This document shows, in pieces, positions 23,063 through 32,505 of a DNA stretch of 64,000 nucleotides; the first letter of the stretch is position 1; each line of letters begins with the position of its first letter. The position numbers and the translations under genes are program-made. Under the pieces are notes generated by a model that saw nothing but the letters and a program-made list of their open reading frames with translations, searched no databases and was not told the DNA's origin. The stretch comes from Thiogranum longum (GTDB lineage Bacteria > Pseudomonadota > Gammaproteobacteria > DSM-19610). The stretch spans positions 1,558,242 through 1,622,241 of the forward strand of contig NZ_SMFX01000001.1 in NCBI RefSeq assembly GCF_004339085.1, written 5' to 3'.

Positions 23063-24369
23063 ACGATCCTCTCTACCAGCATGGCGCCACCCTGGCCACC
23101 ACCGATGCACAGGCTCGCCATCCCACGTTGTGCACCCTCACGTTGCAGGGTTTTCAGCAGGTGCAGCACAATGCGTGCACCACTGGCACCGACCGGGTGT
23201 CCGAGAGAAACACCGCCACCATCCACATTCAGGCGTTCCTCATCGATCGGTGTGAACGCGTGCATAAGTCCAAGCTCGTCCTTGCAAAAGTCTTCACTTT
23301 GCCAGGCGCGCAGGCAGGACTGCACCTGTGCGGCAAATGCTTCGTTGATTTCCCAGTAGTCAATATCGGCAGAGTCGAATCCGTGACGTTCAAGAATCGG
23401 TGCCATGGCATGTACCGGCCCCAGGCCCATCTGGCTGGGGTCGAGTCCTGCCCACTGACTGTCACGTATCTGACCGATTACCGGGAGCTTGTATTTCTCC
23501 ACGGCCTCTTCAGAAGCAAGAATCAACAGGGCGGCACCGTCGGTTATTTGCGCACTGTTACCGGCAGTAATTTTACCGAAGGGGCGTTCAAAGGCCGGCC
23601 GCAGTTTTGCCAGCTTCTCAACACTGCTGTCCGGGCGGCAGCCGTCATCATGATCATGGTATTTTCCGGCTTCATCATAGACAGTTTCAATTTCGTCGAG
23701 GCGCCCCTGCTCTGTAGCACTGGCCAGTCGCTGATGGCTGCGCACAGCGAAAGCATCCATCTCTTCACGACTGACACTGAAACGGTGTGCGAGAATTTCT
23801 GCTGTCTGCCCCATGTTGAGACCGACAATCGGGTCGGTCAGCCCGCACAGCAGACCGATGACCGGTTTGAGGAAGGCGGGCCGGAACGCTACCGCGGCCT
23901 TTAGTTTGTCGACTGGTGTGCGGGCCGAACTGAAGGTGCCCAGCCAGGCAGCCATGGCAGTACCAAACAGTAACGGTGCATGGCTCATGGCCTCTGTGCC
24001 GCCTGCCAGTACCAGTTCGGAGCGCCCGCTGGCGATATCCTGGGCGGCACAGTCGAGAGCCTGCATACCGGACGCACAATTTCGCTGCACGGTCCAGGCA
24101 GGGACTTTTTCCCCGCAGCCGAGGCGCAGTGAAACGACACGGGCAATATTGATCTCGTGCGGGGCGGGCATAACGCAGCCAAGAATAACCTGGTCGAAAG
24201 CCTCGGCACTGAACGGTTGACGATAGAGCAGGGCGCGCCCTGCCTGAAACGCCAGATCAGATGCGTGAAACGGACCAGGCTTGTTCCTCGCGCGCAAAAA
24301 CGGTGAGCGCGCTCCGTCTACGACGTAGACTGGTCGGCCTGTGGCGAGAGGGTTTGGTTGCGCTGCCAT
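23059..24369 (-). CDS. fadI: 3-ketoacyl-CoA thiolase (FadI-type)
   Basis: A 436-residue thiolase that releases acetyl-CoA in the last beta-oxidation step. Visible are RSPFLRARN, the nucleophile cysteine in VQRNCASGMQALDCAA, GGTEAMSHAPLL, the NEAFAAQ segment, GGGVSLGHPVGASGAR with the catalytic histidine, and the second cysteine in ASLCIGGGQGGAML. Length fits FadI. The start lies inside the end of fadE (52-base overlap) and the stop overlaps fadJ, so the genes are tightly coupled. Confidence 0.93.
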   Translation of the reverse strand: MAAQPNPLATGRPVYVVDGARSPFLRARNKPGPFHASDLAFQAGRALLYRQPFSAEAFDQVILGCVMPAPHEINIARVVSLRLGCGEKVPAWTVQRNCASGMQALDCAAQDIASGRSELVLAGGTEAMSHAPLLFGTAMAAWLGTFSSARTPVDKLKAAVAFRPAFLKPVIGLLCGLTDPIVGLNMGQTAEILAHRFSVSREEMDAFAVRSHQRLASATEQGRLDEIETVYDEAGKYHDHDDGCRPDSSVEKLAKLRPAFERPFGKITAGNSAQITDGAALLILASEEAVEKYKLPVIGQIRDSQWAGLDPSQMGLGPVHAMAPILERHGFDSADIDYWEINEAFAAQVQSCLRAWQSEDFCKDELGLMHAFTPIDEERLNVDGGGVSLGHPVGASGARIVLHLLKTLQREGAQRGMASLCIGGGQGGAMLVERIV

Positions 24370-26795
24370 GAGCTGTTCTTCTCCTTCCAGTAGTCCCTGG
24401 GAAATTCATCGACTCCGATGACCTGTTGCCTTGCAGTGATGGCGGCACGCACCTGGGCCGCTTCGCGTTCGTCGATTATGCCGGCTGAAACCGCTTCGTC
24501 CAGATACAGTTCGGGATCGCCGGACTCAAGTTGACCACTGCGCATGGCGTTTCGCAAGTTCGACAGCACGGGTTGTGCAGCCGTTGCACGTTCCAGCGCA
24601 ATCTCAAGCTGGTGGACAGGATCATCTTCATCGTCTGATATGAACAAGCCTTCGGTAAGGCGTTCACGACCTGTTCCCCAACGCAGAACAACGTTCGCAG
24701 CGCGCTGAAGCAAGACATCATCCGGGGCGCGGTAACTTGCATTGTATGGAAACAGTATCCATTTCAATATACGGCCCAGTGTGCGGTGAGGCAGGTTATC
24801 GTATACCTCGAACAGCCTTTGCTGTGCCTGGTATAGCGCATCGCGCACTGTCCACTCCAGTAATGGCCGGTCTGTGGTCTGGCGTCCTTCATCCTCGAAT
24901 CGCTTGAGAGCGGCCGAAGCAATATACATCAGGCTCAGGACATCACCGAGACGACCGGAAATCGATTCTTTTCTTTTCAGCGCACCACCCAGGGTCAGCA
25001 ATGCGGCTTCTGCGGTAACGGCAAATGCTGCACTAAGACGCGTCAGTTGTCGGTAATATCGGGCTTCTTCCCGGTCAGTCGGCGCTTGTGCAAAGCGTGC
25101 ACGTGTCAGTCCATGGAACGTGGCACGTGCCAGATTGCCGGTCAGCAGTTTGATGTGCCCGAACAATGCGTGGTCAAAGGCTGTGACATCCTTTTTCCGG
25201 GCGGCTTCCATTTCTTTCAGTAGCCAGGGGTGGCAGCGGATCGCACCCTGGCCGAAGATGATCAGGCTACGGGTCAGAATATTTGCGCCCTCCACCGTGA
25301 TGGATATCGGAATGGCCTGGTATACGCGTGCCAGGTAGTTACGCGGTCCCATACAGATTCCACGACCACCGTGTATGTCCATGGCATCATCGATGACGCG
25401 ACGCATGCGTTCTGTCAGGTGATACTTGACGATAGCCGAGGCAACCGAAGGTTTTTCACCTGCATCAACTGCCAGCGTAGTAAGGCCACGCGCTGCGTCC
25501 ATGGCATAGGCATTACCGGCAATACGCCCGAGCACCTCAGAGATACCTTCAAACTTGCCAATCGGCGTCTTGAACTGTTTGCGTACGGCCGCATAGGCGC
25601 CACAGGTACGCGCGGACAGCTTGCCGGCACCCGTGCTGAGCGCCGGCAGGGAAATAGAACGGCCATCAGCCAGGCTTTCCATGAGCATGCGCCAGCCTTC
25701 ACCGATACGCGCCTGACCGCCGATGATCCAGTCCATGGGGATAAAAACATCTTTGCCCCGGTTGGGACCATTCATAAATGCCTGATTGAGCGGGAAATGG
25801 CGGCTACCGATATCGATGCCGGGTGTGTCGGTCGGGATCAACGCCAGTGTGATGCCGCGTTCTTCCTCATCACCGATCAGATGGTCCGGATCGTATAACT
25901 TGAAAGCCAGCCCCAACACTGTCGCGACCGGTCCCAGTGTGATGTAGCGCTTCTCCCAGTTGAGCCGGATGCCGAGTGTTTCCTCGCCGTTGAATGGCTG
26001 CCGGCAAACCACACCACGATCCGGCATGGCGGCGGCATCACTGCCGGCCTCCGGGCCGGTGAGGGCAAAACAGGGAATTTCTTCGCCACTGGCAAGACGG
26101 GGAAGGTAGTGATCCTTCTGGTCTTCGGTGCCGTAGTGCAGCAACAGTTGCGCCGGTCCAAGCGAATTGGGAACCATTGTAGTGACTGCAGCCGTGATGC
26201 TGCGACTGGCAATTTTCATGACCACACTGGAGTGACCATGCGCTGTAAATTCCAGTCCGCCATACTGCTTCGGGATAATCATGCCGAAAAAACGCTGTTG
26301 TTTGAGAAATTGCCAGACAGGCAAGGGAAGGTCGTGCAGGTCTTCGGTGATTTTCCAGTCATCGATCATGCGGCACAGTTCATCAACGGGGCCATCGATG
26401 AAAGCCTGTTCCTCGGCATTCAGGGCGGGTTTGTCATAAGCCAGCAACTTGCGCCAGTCCGGCTTCCCACTGAACAGGTCAGCTTCCCACCAGGTGCTTC
26501 CTGCCTCCAGTGCTTCACGCTCAGTGTCTGAAATCGATGGCATTAATTTCCTGAACAATTGCAGTACAGGGTCACTGACAACCTTGCACCGCAGGGAAGG
26601 TAAGCCCAGTACCGCGGCAGCAGGAATAAACACCAGCCATGCCGGTACCAGTAGCCATGCGCTGGCGGTATGGAAGGAAGGCCATATCAGCAGGCAGGCG
26701 CCAATGAATGCAATCCATGCCCAGGCCGGCGCGCCTCTTGCTGCCAGCGTCCAGCAGGCGGCGAGAACAAGGACGATTTCCAGTAGTGTCACCAT
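24318..26795 (-). CDS. fadE: Acyl-CoA dehydrogenase FadE
   Basis: An 825-residue FadE-type dehydrogenase for the first beta-oxidation step. The first 60 residues hold two hydrophobic segments, as in E. coli FadE, anchoring it to the membrane. The dehydrogenase core shows PKQYGGLEFTAHGHS, FALTGPEAGSDAAAMPD, and HGGRGICMGPRNYLARVYQ near the FAD/CoA sites; a long C-terminal DUF1974-type region follows. AGGAG lies 7 bases before the ATG at 26795 and only 2 before the ATG at 26801, so 26795 is preferred. Confidence 0.92.
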   Translation of the reverse strand: MVTLLEIVLVLAACWTLAARGAPAWAWIAFIGACLLIWPSFHTASAWLLVPAWLVFIPAAAVLGLPSLRCKVVSDPVLQLFRKLMPSISDTEREALEAGSTWWEADLFSGKPDWRKLLAYDKPALNAEEQAFIDGPVDELCRMIDDWKITEDLHDLPLPVWQFLKQQRFFGMIIPKQYGGLEFTAHGHSSVVMKIASRSITAAVTTMVPNSLGPAQLLLHYGTEDQKDHYLPRLASGEEIPCFALTGPEAGSDAAAMPDRGVVCRQPFNGEETLGIRLNWEKRYITLGPVATVLGLAFKLYDPDHLIGDEEERGITLALIPTDTPGIDIGSRHFPLNQAFMNGPNRGKDVFIPMDWIIGGQARIGEGWRMLMESLADGRSISLPALSTGAGKLSARTCGAYAAVRKQFKTPIGKFEGISEVLGRIAGNAYAMDAARGLTTLAVDAGEKPSVASAIVKYHLTERMRRVIDDAMDIHGGRGICMGPRNYLARVYQAIPISITVEGANILTRSLIIFGQGAIRCHPWLLKEMEAARKKDVTAFDHALFGHIKLLTGNLARATFHGLTRARFAQAPTDREEARYYRQLTRLSAAFAVTAEAALLTLGGALKRKESISGRLGDVLSLMYIASAALKRFEDEGRQTTDRPLLEWTVRDALYQAQQRLFEVYDNLPHRTLGRILKWILFPYNASYRAPDDVLLQRAANVVLRWGTGRERLTEGLFISDDEDDPVHQLEIALERATAAQPVLSNLRNAMRSGQLESGDPELYLDEAVSAGIIDEREAAQVRAAITARQQVIGVDEFPRDYWKEKNSSWQRNQTLSPQADQSTS

Positions 26796-26813
26796 GATCA
26801 TTCTCCTGAATCG

Positions 26814-27776
26814 TCAGCTGGTTTTTTCAGTACCGGAAGGTTCATTTTCATCCGTACCTTGCGCATCTGGCCCGGAAACAGCAGCGTTGCCTGTCGCTGA
26901 TTCTATATCGGTTGTCTGCACGGTATCCTTGTCACCTGCTACATCCGGTTGCATGGTAGGGACAAAACACTCGCCGTGATCATTGCAGATTCTTCCTTTT
27001 TTATCCCACGGAAGCCCGTGGTAGGAGTGCGACTTGCCAAAATCCAGGTGCGGACATTTAATGATTTCAAAGTAGGGTGAGTAATCAAAATCACGTGGTG
27101 TAAACAGGCGTGTATTACGCGGAATCATACGCAGTGAGCCATCAAGTTTTTCTTCCAGAACCGGTAGCACCGGAAACTTGACCGATGCGAAGGCTGCCGC
27201 AATCATGGACGAGCAAACCGATCGGGTCGGCAAACCGGCGTTATGTTCAAACAGACTGGAGCGCCAGCGGCGCGGAATAACACTGTAGGGCAGCAGGAAG
27301 CGGGCAAGGTCGAGCAGTTGGCGAAGATCGTAATCAAACCCCAGGTGTTGTAACGAGAATTCCAGGACATACTGGGCATCTTGCCGCGTGAGTCCGGTAG
27401 GGCGGCATATACGTAATGAGGCGTTTCGGTATTTGCTCAACGGGTTGACTACCATACCCTCACCAAGCCAGGCCTCAATCACCAGCTGCTCGTTGGGGTC
27501 CCCGTCATAGAAGCTCAGTATCTTGCCACGCAGTACCGGGTCATCGATATCGTGAACCCGGCCAATATACAATGCAGAATGTGACCAGGGACTTTGAGTG
27601 ATGGTACGGATAATTTCGGACACACGGCTACGCCCTTCGACGAGAATAACGTCGCAGGGACGAACTTCGTAACGAATACGATCAAAATCGCAAAGTGGCG
27701 GGGAGCTTTGCTGGTGCTCTATCGTGAGCCAGCGAACAATCTTCCTCCCCAGCCAGGCTGCTGGATTAAACACCAT
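26814..27776 (-). CDS. Permuted papain-like amidase / YiiX-YebB family protein
   Basis: A 320-residue protein of the permuted papain fold (YiiX/NlpC-P60-related, poxvirus G6R-like). The histidine is in SPWSHSALYIGR (about residue 72) and the cysteine in RSVCSSMIAAAF (about residue 200), in the permuted order of the family; RPCDVILVEGRSRVSEII matches the N-terminal strand. The last 40 residues are acidic, low complexity and probably disordered. No signal peptide is evident. Substrate is unknown; relatives act on amide or thioester bonds of lipids or peptides. It is the first gene of the beta-oxidation operon, 18 bases before fadE, so a link to fatty-acid turnover is suggested by position only. 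Confidence 0.78.
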   Translation of the reverse strand: MVFNPAAWLGRKIVRWLTIEHQQSSPPLCDFDRIRYEVRPCDVILVEGRSRVSEIIRTITQSPWSHSALYIGRVHDIDDPVLRGKILSFYDGDPNEQLVIEAWLGEGMVVNPLSKYRNASLRICRPTGLTRQDAQYVLEFSLQHLGFDYDLRQLLDLARFLLPYSVIPRRWRSSLFEHNAGLPTRSVCSSMIAAAFASVKFPVLPVLEEKLDGSLRMIPRNTRLFTPRDFDYSPYFEIIKCPHLDFGKSHSYHGLPWDKKGRICNDHGECFVPTMQPDVAGDKDTVQTTDIESATGNAAVSGPDAQGTDENEPSGTEKTS

Positions 27777-27805
27777 ACAACCTCCGCTTTCGGTGCCTGT
27801 GTACA

Positions 27806-27836
27806 GTTTGGACAGTCAAACTCACGATCTGTTTGA
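27806..27836 (-). promoter_or_regulatory. Candidate operator of the beta-oxidation operon
   Basis: Three GTTTG/CAAAC half-sites stand in a row 30-60 bases upstream of the amidase start: GTTTG (27806-27810), TCAAAC (27816-27821) and GTTTGA (27831-27836). GTTTG-N6-CAAAC and TCAAAC-N9-GTTTGA are each perfect inverted repeats. Fatty-acid-sensing TetR regulators such as PsrA bind CAAAC/GTTTG-type palindromes, but the spacers here are longer than the usual 2-4 bases, so the assignment is tentative. Confidence 0.45.
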
Positions 27837-27924
27837 GCCTTCATTCTGCGGGTTATATTCCAATAATAGCGGCAACCGGACGTTATTGATTAAAAAATAC
27901 TTTACGGTTATAGAGATGAGGAAT

Positions 27925-29073
27925 TCAAAGTGGTTGACAGGCAAGTTCCAGCGCTCTGTCCAGAACTGCCTGAGGGGTATAGAAATGAGGTGAAAAGCGG
28001 ATTCCACCCCCTCTCAGTGCACAGATAACCCCTTGTTTCTGCAAGTACTGGTATCGCTTGCCTGTATCCTCGTCGGGGAATCGGAAGGTGACAATGCCTG
28101 CGCGCTGCCCGGGGCGTGTTTCTGAGAGAATTATAGCGCCTTTATTTATTAGGTTATCAATAAGATATGATACTTTAACAGAAATCAGATTAGATATTTT
28201 TTCCATTCCGGTTTCGAGCAGCAAACCAATACTGGCGTGCAGTGCATGTATGCCCAGCATATTCGGGCTACCGCATTCGAAACGGCGGGCGGTCTGTGCC
28301 GGTTCCCAGTCAACACGGTCGTAGTCCCCCATTGCCTCGACCATGTGCCAGCCGAACTGTCGCAGCGTCAGCCGCTCCAGCCATGCCTGCCGGCAATAGA
28401 ACAGGGCAAGCCCCTCCGGGCCAAGCATCCACTTGTGTCCGTCGGCCATCACGAAGTCGGCATGGCAAGCCTGAACATCGAAGGGCAGGGCGCCAATACT
28501 CTGAATCGCATCTACGCAGAAGACGATATCGCGCTCCCGACAGGCACGCCCGATGGTTGCCAGATCCAGTGCAAGGCCTGTTGCATACTGGACAGAGCTG
28601 ACCGACACCAGGCGCGTCTGTTCCGACATGGCATCGACCAGCTGTTGGGCGGGGCTTGTGTTTGCGACATCTGTTTCGATCTGGCGGACAGTTACGCCCA
28701 GAGGTTTCAGGGACTCCCACACGATACGATTGGAAGGAAACTCCTGTGTACTGATAAGGACTTCGTCACCCGGCTTCCAGTCCAGTCCCCAGGCGACAAC
28801 AGAGAGCGCTTCCGAAGTGCTTTTCAGCAGGGCAATCTCATCGCTACTCTGTGCGTTGATTAATTGTGCCAGCCTGTCACGGAGTTGTTGCTCGATGTTC
28901 AGCCATTGTGCATAGCGCTGTGAACCTGTGGCCGCGTTTTCTTCACAGAACGCGGTTACGGCCTGTACTGTACGTAGGGGCCAGGGCGCTACAGCAGCAT
29001 GGTTAAGGTGACAAATCCCGGGGTCAAGATTGAATTCCTTCTCGGGTGCGGTGCTGATAGCGGCCTTATCCAT
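27925..29073 (-). CDS. Aminotransferase class V-fold PLP enzyme
   Basis: A 382-residue fold-type I PLP enzyme of the NifS/isopenicillin-N-epimerase-like class V family. The PLP lysine is in DGHKWMLGPEG; the preceding DAIQSIGALPFDVQ aspartate pairs with the pyridine nitrogen; HLNHAAVAPWP is the typical N-terminus. I see no conserved loop cysteine of a true cysteine desulfurase (the segment near residue 320 is ALRGGGIRFSPH), so the reaction is unknown. An ATG at 29073 is preferred over GTG at 29079. It follows gltA by 25 bases. The RGGGIRFSPHFYNT-like C-terminus occurs in kynureninase-like members. Confidence 0.8.
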   Translation of the reverse strand: MDKAAISTAPEKEFNLDPGICHLNHAAVAPWPLRTVQAVTAFCEENAATGSQRYAQWLNIEQQLRDRLAQLINAQSSDEIALLKSTSEALSVVAWGLDWKPGDEVLISTQEFPSNRIVWESLKPLGVTVRQIETDVANTSPAQQLVDAMSEQTRLVSVSSVQYATGLALDLATIGRACRERDIVFCVDAIQSIGALPFDVQACHADFVMADGHKWMLGPEGLALFYCRQAWLERLTLRQFGWHMVEAMGDYDRVDWEPAQTARRFECGSPNMLGIHALHASIGLLLETGMEKISNLISVKVSYLIDNLINKGAIILSETRPGQRAGIVTFRFPDEDTGKRYQYLQKQGVICALRGGGIRFSPHFYTPQAVLDRALELACQPL

Positions 29074-29098
29074 AGTCACAGTATGCAGAAAAACATTG

Positions 29099-30403
29099 TC
29101 AGCGTGTACCGCGCTTGTCTATCGGAACGTAATTGCGCTCCTTTTCGCCAACATATAGCTGGCGCGGGCGGCCTATGCGCTGATTGTCTTCACTGATCAT
29201 TTCCATCCACTGGGATACCCAGCCGACTGTACGGGCGATGGCAAACATGACAGTAAACATATTGGTCGGTATGCCCAGCGCACGGTAGATCAGTCCCGAA
29301 TAAAAATCCACGTTGGGATACAGTTTCCGTTTAACAAAATATTCGTCGTTAAGCGCAATTTCTTCCAGTTTCAGTGCCAGCTCAAAACGCGGGTCATTGG
29401 CATCGCCCAGTTTTTCCAGCACTTCATGACACATCTCGCGGATGATTCGTGCACGCGGGTCATAGTTCTTGTAGACCCGGTGCCCGAACCCCATTAACCT
29501 GAACGGGTCATTCTTGTCCTTTGCACGCGCCAGGTACTTTGGCACATTGGCAATATCGCCGATTTCATCGAGCATGTTCAGGACAGCCTCATTGGCCCCG
29601 CCATGTGCAGGTCCCCACAGGGCTGCAATTCCCGAGGCAATGCAGGCAAACGGGTTGGCTCCTGAGCTGCCGGCCAGACGTACGGTCGAAGTGCTGGCGT
29701 TCTGCTCGTGGTCAATGTGCAGGATAAAAATCAGATCAAGGGCTTTTTCCGCTACCGGGTTAAGCACGAAAGGTTCGCAGGGTACTGCGAACATCATGTT
29801 CAACAGGTTCCCTGTGTAGCTGAGGCTGTTGTCCGGGTATACCTGCGGTTCACCGACCGAGTGTTTGTAACTGGCCGCTGCAATACTCGGCATCTTGGCA
29901 ATCATCCGGTGCGCGGCTATCTCCCGGTGGCGGGGGTTATTGATATCAGTAGAATCGTGGTAGAAAGCAGAGAGCGACCCCACCACGCCAACCATGATCG
30001 CCATCGGGTGTGCATCATGATAGAAACCACGGAAGAAACTTTTCAGGGACTCATTCAGCATGGTGTGGTGAATGATAATCCTGCGAAACTCCTCCAGCTG
30101 CTGTTGTTGCGGCAGTTCGCCATACAGCATAAGGTAGGCCACTTCGAGAAAATTACTTTTCTCTGCCAGCTGTTCGATCGGGTATCCCCGGTACATCAGC
30201 TTGCCATTTTTACCGTCCAGGTAGGTCAGTTGACTATGGCAGCTTGCGGTAGACAGGAAGCCGGGGTCGTAAGTGAAATACCCGGTTTCCCGGTAGAAGC
30301 TGCCGATATCGACTGCGTCGGGTCCCTGTGTCGCCTTGCGTATGGGAAGCTCGATACGCTTGCCGGTCCGGTTGTCAATAACGGTAACGGTATCTTCACT
30401 CAC
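29099..30403 (-). CDS. gltA: Citrate synthase (type I)
   Basis: A 434-residue hexameric-type citrate synthase joining acetyl-CoA and oxaloacetate. Catalytic residues lie in [16 protein letters not shown] (histidine), [14 protein letters not shown] (histidine) and NVDFYSG (aspartate). The N-terminal strand domain of the Gram-negative, NADH-regulated class is present ([15 protein letters not shown]). Start is GTG at 30403. It lies 29 bases after malate dehydrogenase, so two successive TCA-cycle enzymes share a transcript. Confidence 0.96.
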   Translation of the reverse strand: MSEDTVTVIDNRTGKRIELPIRKATQGPDAVDIGSFYRETGYFTYDPGFLSTASCHSQLTYLDGKNGKLMYRGYPIEQLAEKSNFLEVAYLMLYGELPQQQQLEEFRRIIIHHTMLNESLKSFFRGFYHDAHPMAIMVGVVGSLSAFYHDSTDINNPRHREIAAHRMIAKMPSIAAASYKHSVGEPQVYPDNSLSYTGNLLNMMFAVPCEPFVLNPVAEKALDLIFILHIDHEQNASTSTVRLAGSSGANPFACIASGIAALWGPAHGGANEAVLNMLDEIGDIANVPKYLARAKDKNDPFRLMGFGHRVYKNYDPRARIIREMCHEVLEKLGDANDPRFELALKLEEIALNDEYFVKRKLYPNVDFYSGLIYRALGIPTNMFTVMFAIARTVGWVSQWMEMISEDNQRIGRPRQLYVGEKERNYVPIDKRGTR

Positions 30404-30432
30404 TGGTGCTCTCTCCTGTGCAGTGTCAAGAA

Positions 30433-31356
30433 TTATGGAAGTAGTCTTATATCGGCCCTGACCATATCGGCAGAACGATCAAAGTCTTTTTGTTCCGATG
30501 CGTTCAGTTTTAATTCGACGATCTTAACCAGGCCATTCTCGTCGAGCACAGCCGGAACGCCCATGGCAATGCCTTGCTGGCCGTATTCACCCTCGAGAAT
30601 ACTCACACAGGGGAGAATACGCTTGCGATTATGCTGTATGGCGTCCACCATCGAGGCTATTGCTGCAGCCGGTGAATCGTAGGCGCTGCTGTGTTTTTTC
30701 AGTGCGAGAATCTCGCCTCCCCCCTGACGGGTTCGCTCGGCAATCTGCTCGATGGTAGCTGTACCGAGAAAATGTTCTATGGGTATACCGGAAATATCGG
30801 TGAAACGGGGCAGGGGGACCATCGCATCACCGTGACCACCGAGCACCAGGGCAGAGATATCCTTGATTGAGTAACCGGTCTCAAGCGCAATAAAACTGAT
30901 CATGCGCGCCGTATCCAGTGCACCGGACTGTCCAAATACACGGTTGCGTGACCAGCCGGAGCGTTGCCAGGCTCTCCATGTCAACACATCGACAGGATTG
31001 GTGACCATCATGATCATCGCATCAGGTGCGAATTTCACCGCATGGTCAACCAGTCCGTCAATAATGGACAGGTTGGCCTCGAGCACGTCGGAACGTGACA
31101 TCCCCGGCTTGCGCGGGAAGCCGGCCGTTATGATGACCATGTCCGAGTCAGCCATGATGGCCGGATCGGTATCACCGGTAACGCGCGTATCAAAACGCAG
31201 CAGGGAGGCGGACTGCTGTATATCCAGTGCAATGCCCTGTGGAACACCTTCGTGAATATCCAGCAGCGCCACTTCACGACACAATTCTTCCTTGGCGATA
31301 ATCTGGGCAGTCGATTCACCAACACGACCTGCACCAACAATACAGATTTTGTGCAT
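30433..31356 (-). CDS. mdh: Malate dehydrogenase (LDH-like type)
   Basis: A 307-residue NAD-dependent dehydrogenase of the LDH-like MDH group. The dinucleotide loop is [23 protein letters not shown] carries the two substrate arginines with the malate-type [14 protein letters not shown] and the catalytic histidine in [14 protein letters not shown] are present. GGGAGG precedes the ATG. It is not the E. coli-type Mdh (no VGAAGGIGQ start). The gene lies between a cardiolipin synthase gene and gltA on the same strand. Confidence 0.93.
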   Translation of the reverse strand: MHKICIVGAGRVGESTAQIIAKEELCREVALLDIHEGVPQGIALDIQQSASLLRFDTRVTGDTDPAIMADSDMVIITAGFPRKPGMSRSDVLEANLSIIDGLVDHAVKFAPDAMIMMVTNPVDVLTWRAWQRSGWSRNRVFGQSGALDTARMISFIALETGYSIKDISALVLGGHGDAMVPLPRFTDISGIPIEHFLGTATIEQIAERTRQGGGEILALKKHSSAYDSPAAAIASMVDAIQHNRKRILPCVSILEGEYGQQGIAMGVPAVLDENGLVKIVELKLNASEQKDFDRSADMVRADIRLLP

Positions 31357-31393
31357 TTATACCTCCCTGCCAAAATGTGGCCTGACTTGCTAA

Positions 31394-32494
31394 CTATAGC
31401 CAGCGCCGGGCCATCCATCCAATCAGTTCGAGCAACCTGTCTCCCCAGAAGCGTCGCTTCCAGTGTACCGCACTGATCTCCCTGGATGAATCAAGATCTT
31501 CAATGAATTGAGTTTCGAGCTGGTGACAAAGTTCCTCATCCTGCGTAAAGAGATTCAGTTCGTAGTTAAGAAAGAAGCTCCGGTAGTCAATGTTTGATGT
31601 TCCGATAATTGTAAAATGCCTGTCAACGACAATGGCTTTGGCGTGCAACAGTCTGGGCAGGTACTCATGGATTTGTACACCGGCATCCAGCAGTGGCGCG
31701 TAGACGGCCTGCGCGGCCCACCGGGTGAGCGGGATATCGGTCTTCCCCGGCACAAGGAGCTTTACTTTTATACCCTGCCTGGCGGCCCGGGTTAACAGCT
31801 TTTGCGTAAGGCTGTCTGGAATGAAGTAGGGGGTTGTTACATGAATACTTTGCTGCGCATCGGCCATCGTTTGACGGAACAACATGTTCATATAACGACG
31901 GCTGCCGCGCGTGTAATTCGATACCAGGAGCGTATTGTTCACAGAGGTGAGTGGGAAGTGTGAGCGCTTCTTCCCGCGCCAGAAATCATCGAACAGTATT
32001 CTTGCCTGTGCAGCAAGGTTACCGCCGAAACGTACATGCATATCACGCCAGCGTGCTGGGCCATATACTGAAATAGAATTTTCACGGTGAATATTGAAAC
32101 CGCCCACCCAGGCTGTGTTGCCGTCAACGACCAGGAGTTTACGATGATTACGCTGGTTATAGCGCCATGGCCGACGCCAGTCCCAGCGGTGAAACCAGCG
32201 CACCTGAACCCCGTGCGATATCATCCCGTCTGTCAGCTTGTGGGATGACCAGAAAAACGAACCGGCGGCATCGAGGTGGATCCTGACCCGGACGCCCGCC
32301 TGCGCCTGGTTTGAAAGCAGCTGTGCAAAGCGCTGACCAATCTCGTCATCGGCAAAAATATAGCTTTCCAGGAGTACTTCCGTGCGGGCTGCAGCAATCT
32401 GTGTCAGCATATCCTCGTAGAGGAGGTCGCCTTCTGTAAAAAGAACGAAGCCTTTTTCTGTGCTGCCGTGGTCCGGCGGTCGCTCGTCAGACAC
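31394..32494 (-). CDS. Cardiolipin synthase-like phospholipase D protein (ClsB type)
   Basis: A 366-residue protein with two phospholipase-D HKD motifs: NHRKLLVVDGNTAWVGG (about residue 118) and LHAKAIVVDRHFTIIGTSN (about residue 297). It lacks the N-terminal membrane segments of ClsA and so resembles ClsB, which makes cardiolipin or phosphatidylglycerol from phosphatidylethanolamine or other donors. Start is GTG at 32494 with a poor ribosome-binding site, 11 bases after the GGDEF-EAL stop. Other PLD activities cannot be excluded. Confidence 0.87.
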   Translation of the reverse strand: MSDERPPDHGSTEKGFVLFTEGDLLYEDMLTQIAAARTEVLLESYIFADDEIGQRFAQLLSNQAQAGVRVRIHLDAAGSFFWSSHKLTDGMISHGVQVRWFHRWDWRRPWRYNQRNHRKLLVVDGNTAWVGGFNIHRENSISVYGPARWRDMHVRFGGNLAAQARILFDDFWRGKKRSHFPLTSVNNTLLVSNYTRGSRRYMNMLFRQTMADAQQSIHVTTPYFIPDSLTQKLLTRAARQGIKVKLLVPGKTDIPLTRWAAQAVYAPLLDAGVQIHEYLPRLLHAKAIVVDRHFTIIGTSNIDYRSFFLNYELNLFTQDEELCHQLETQFIEDLDSSREISAVHWKRRFWGDRLLELIGWMARRWL

Positions 32495-32505
32495 GCGATT
32501 TGGCG

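Noticed and set aside
22906-23904. 332-residue open frame on the plus strand opposite the hydratase/dehydrogenase and thiolase genes
   Set aside because: It lies antisense across two genes with clear catalytic motifs, and its protein has no recognisable domain. Other long antisense frames (29708-30682, 44253-45242, 62549-63508) were rejected for the same reason.
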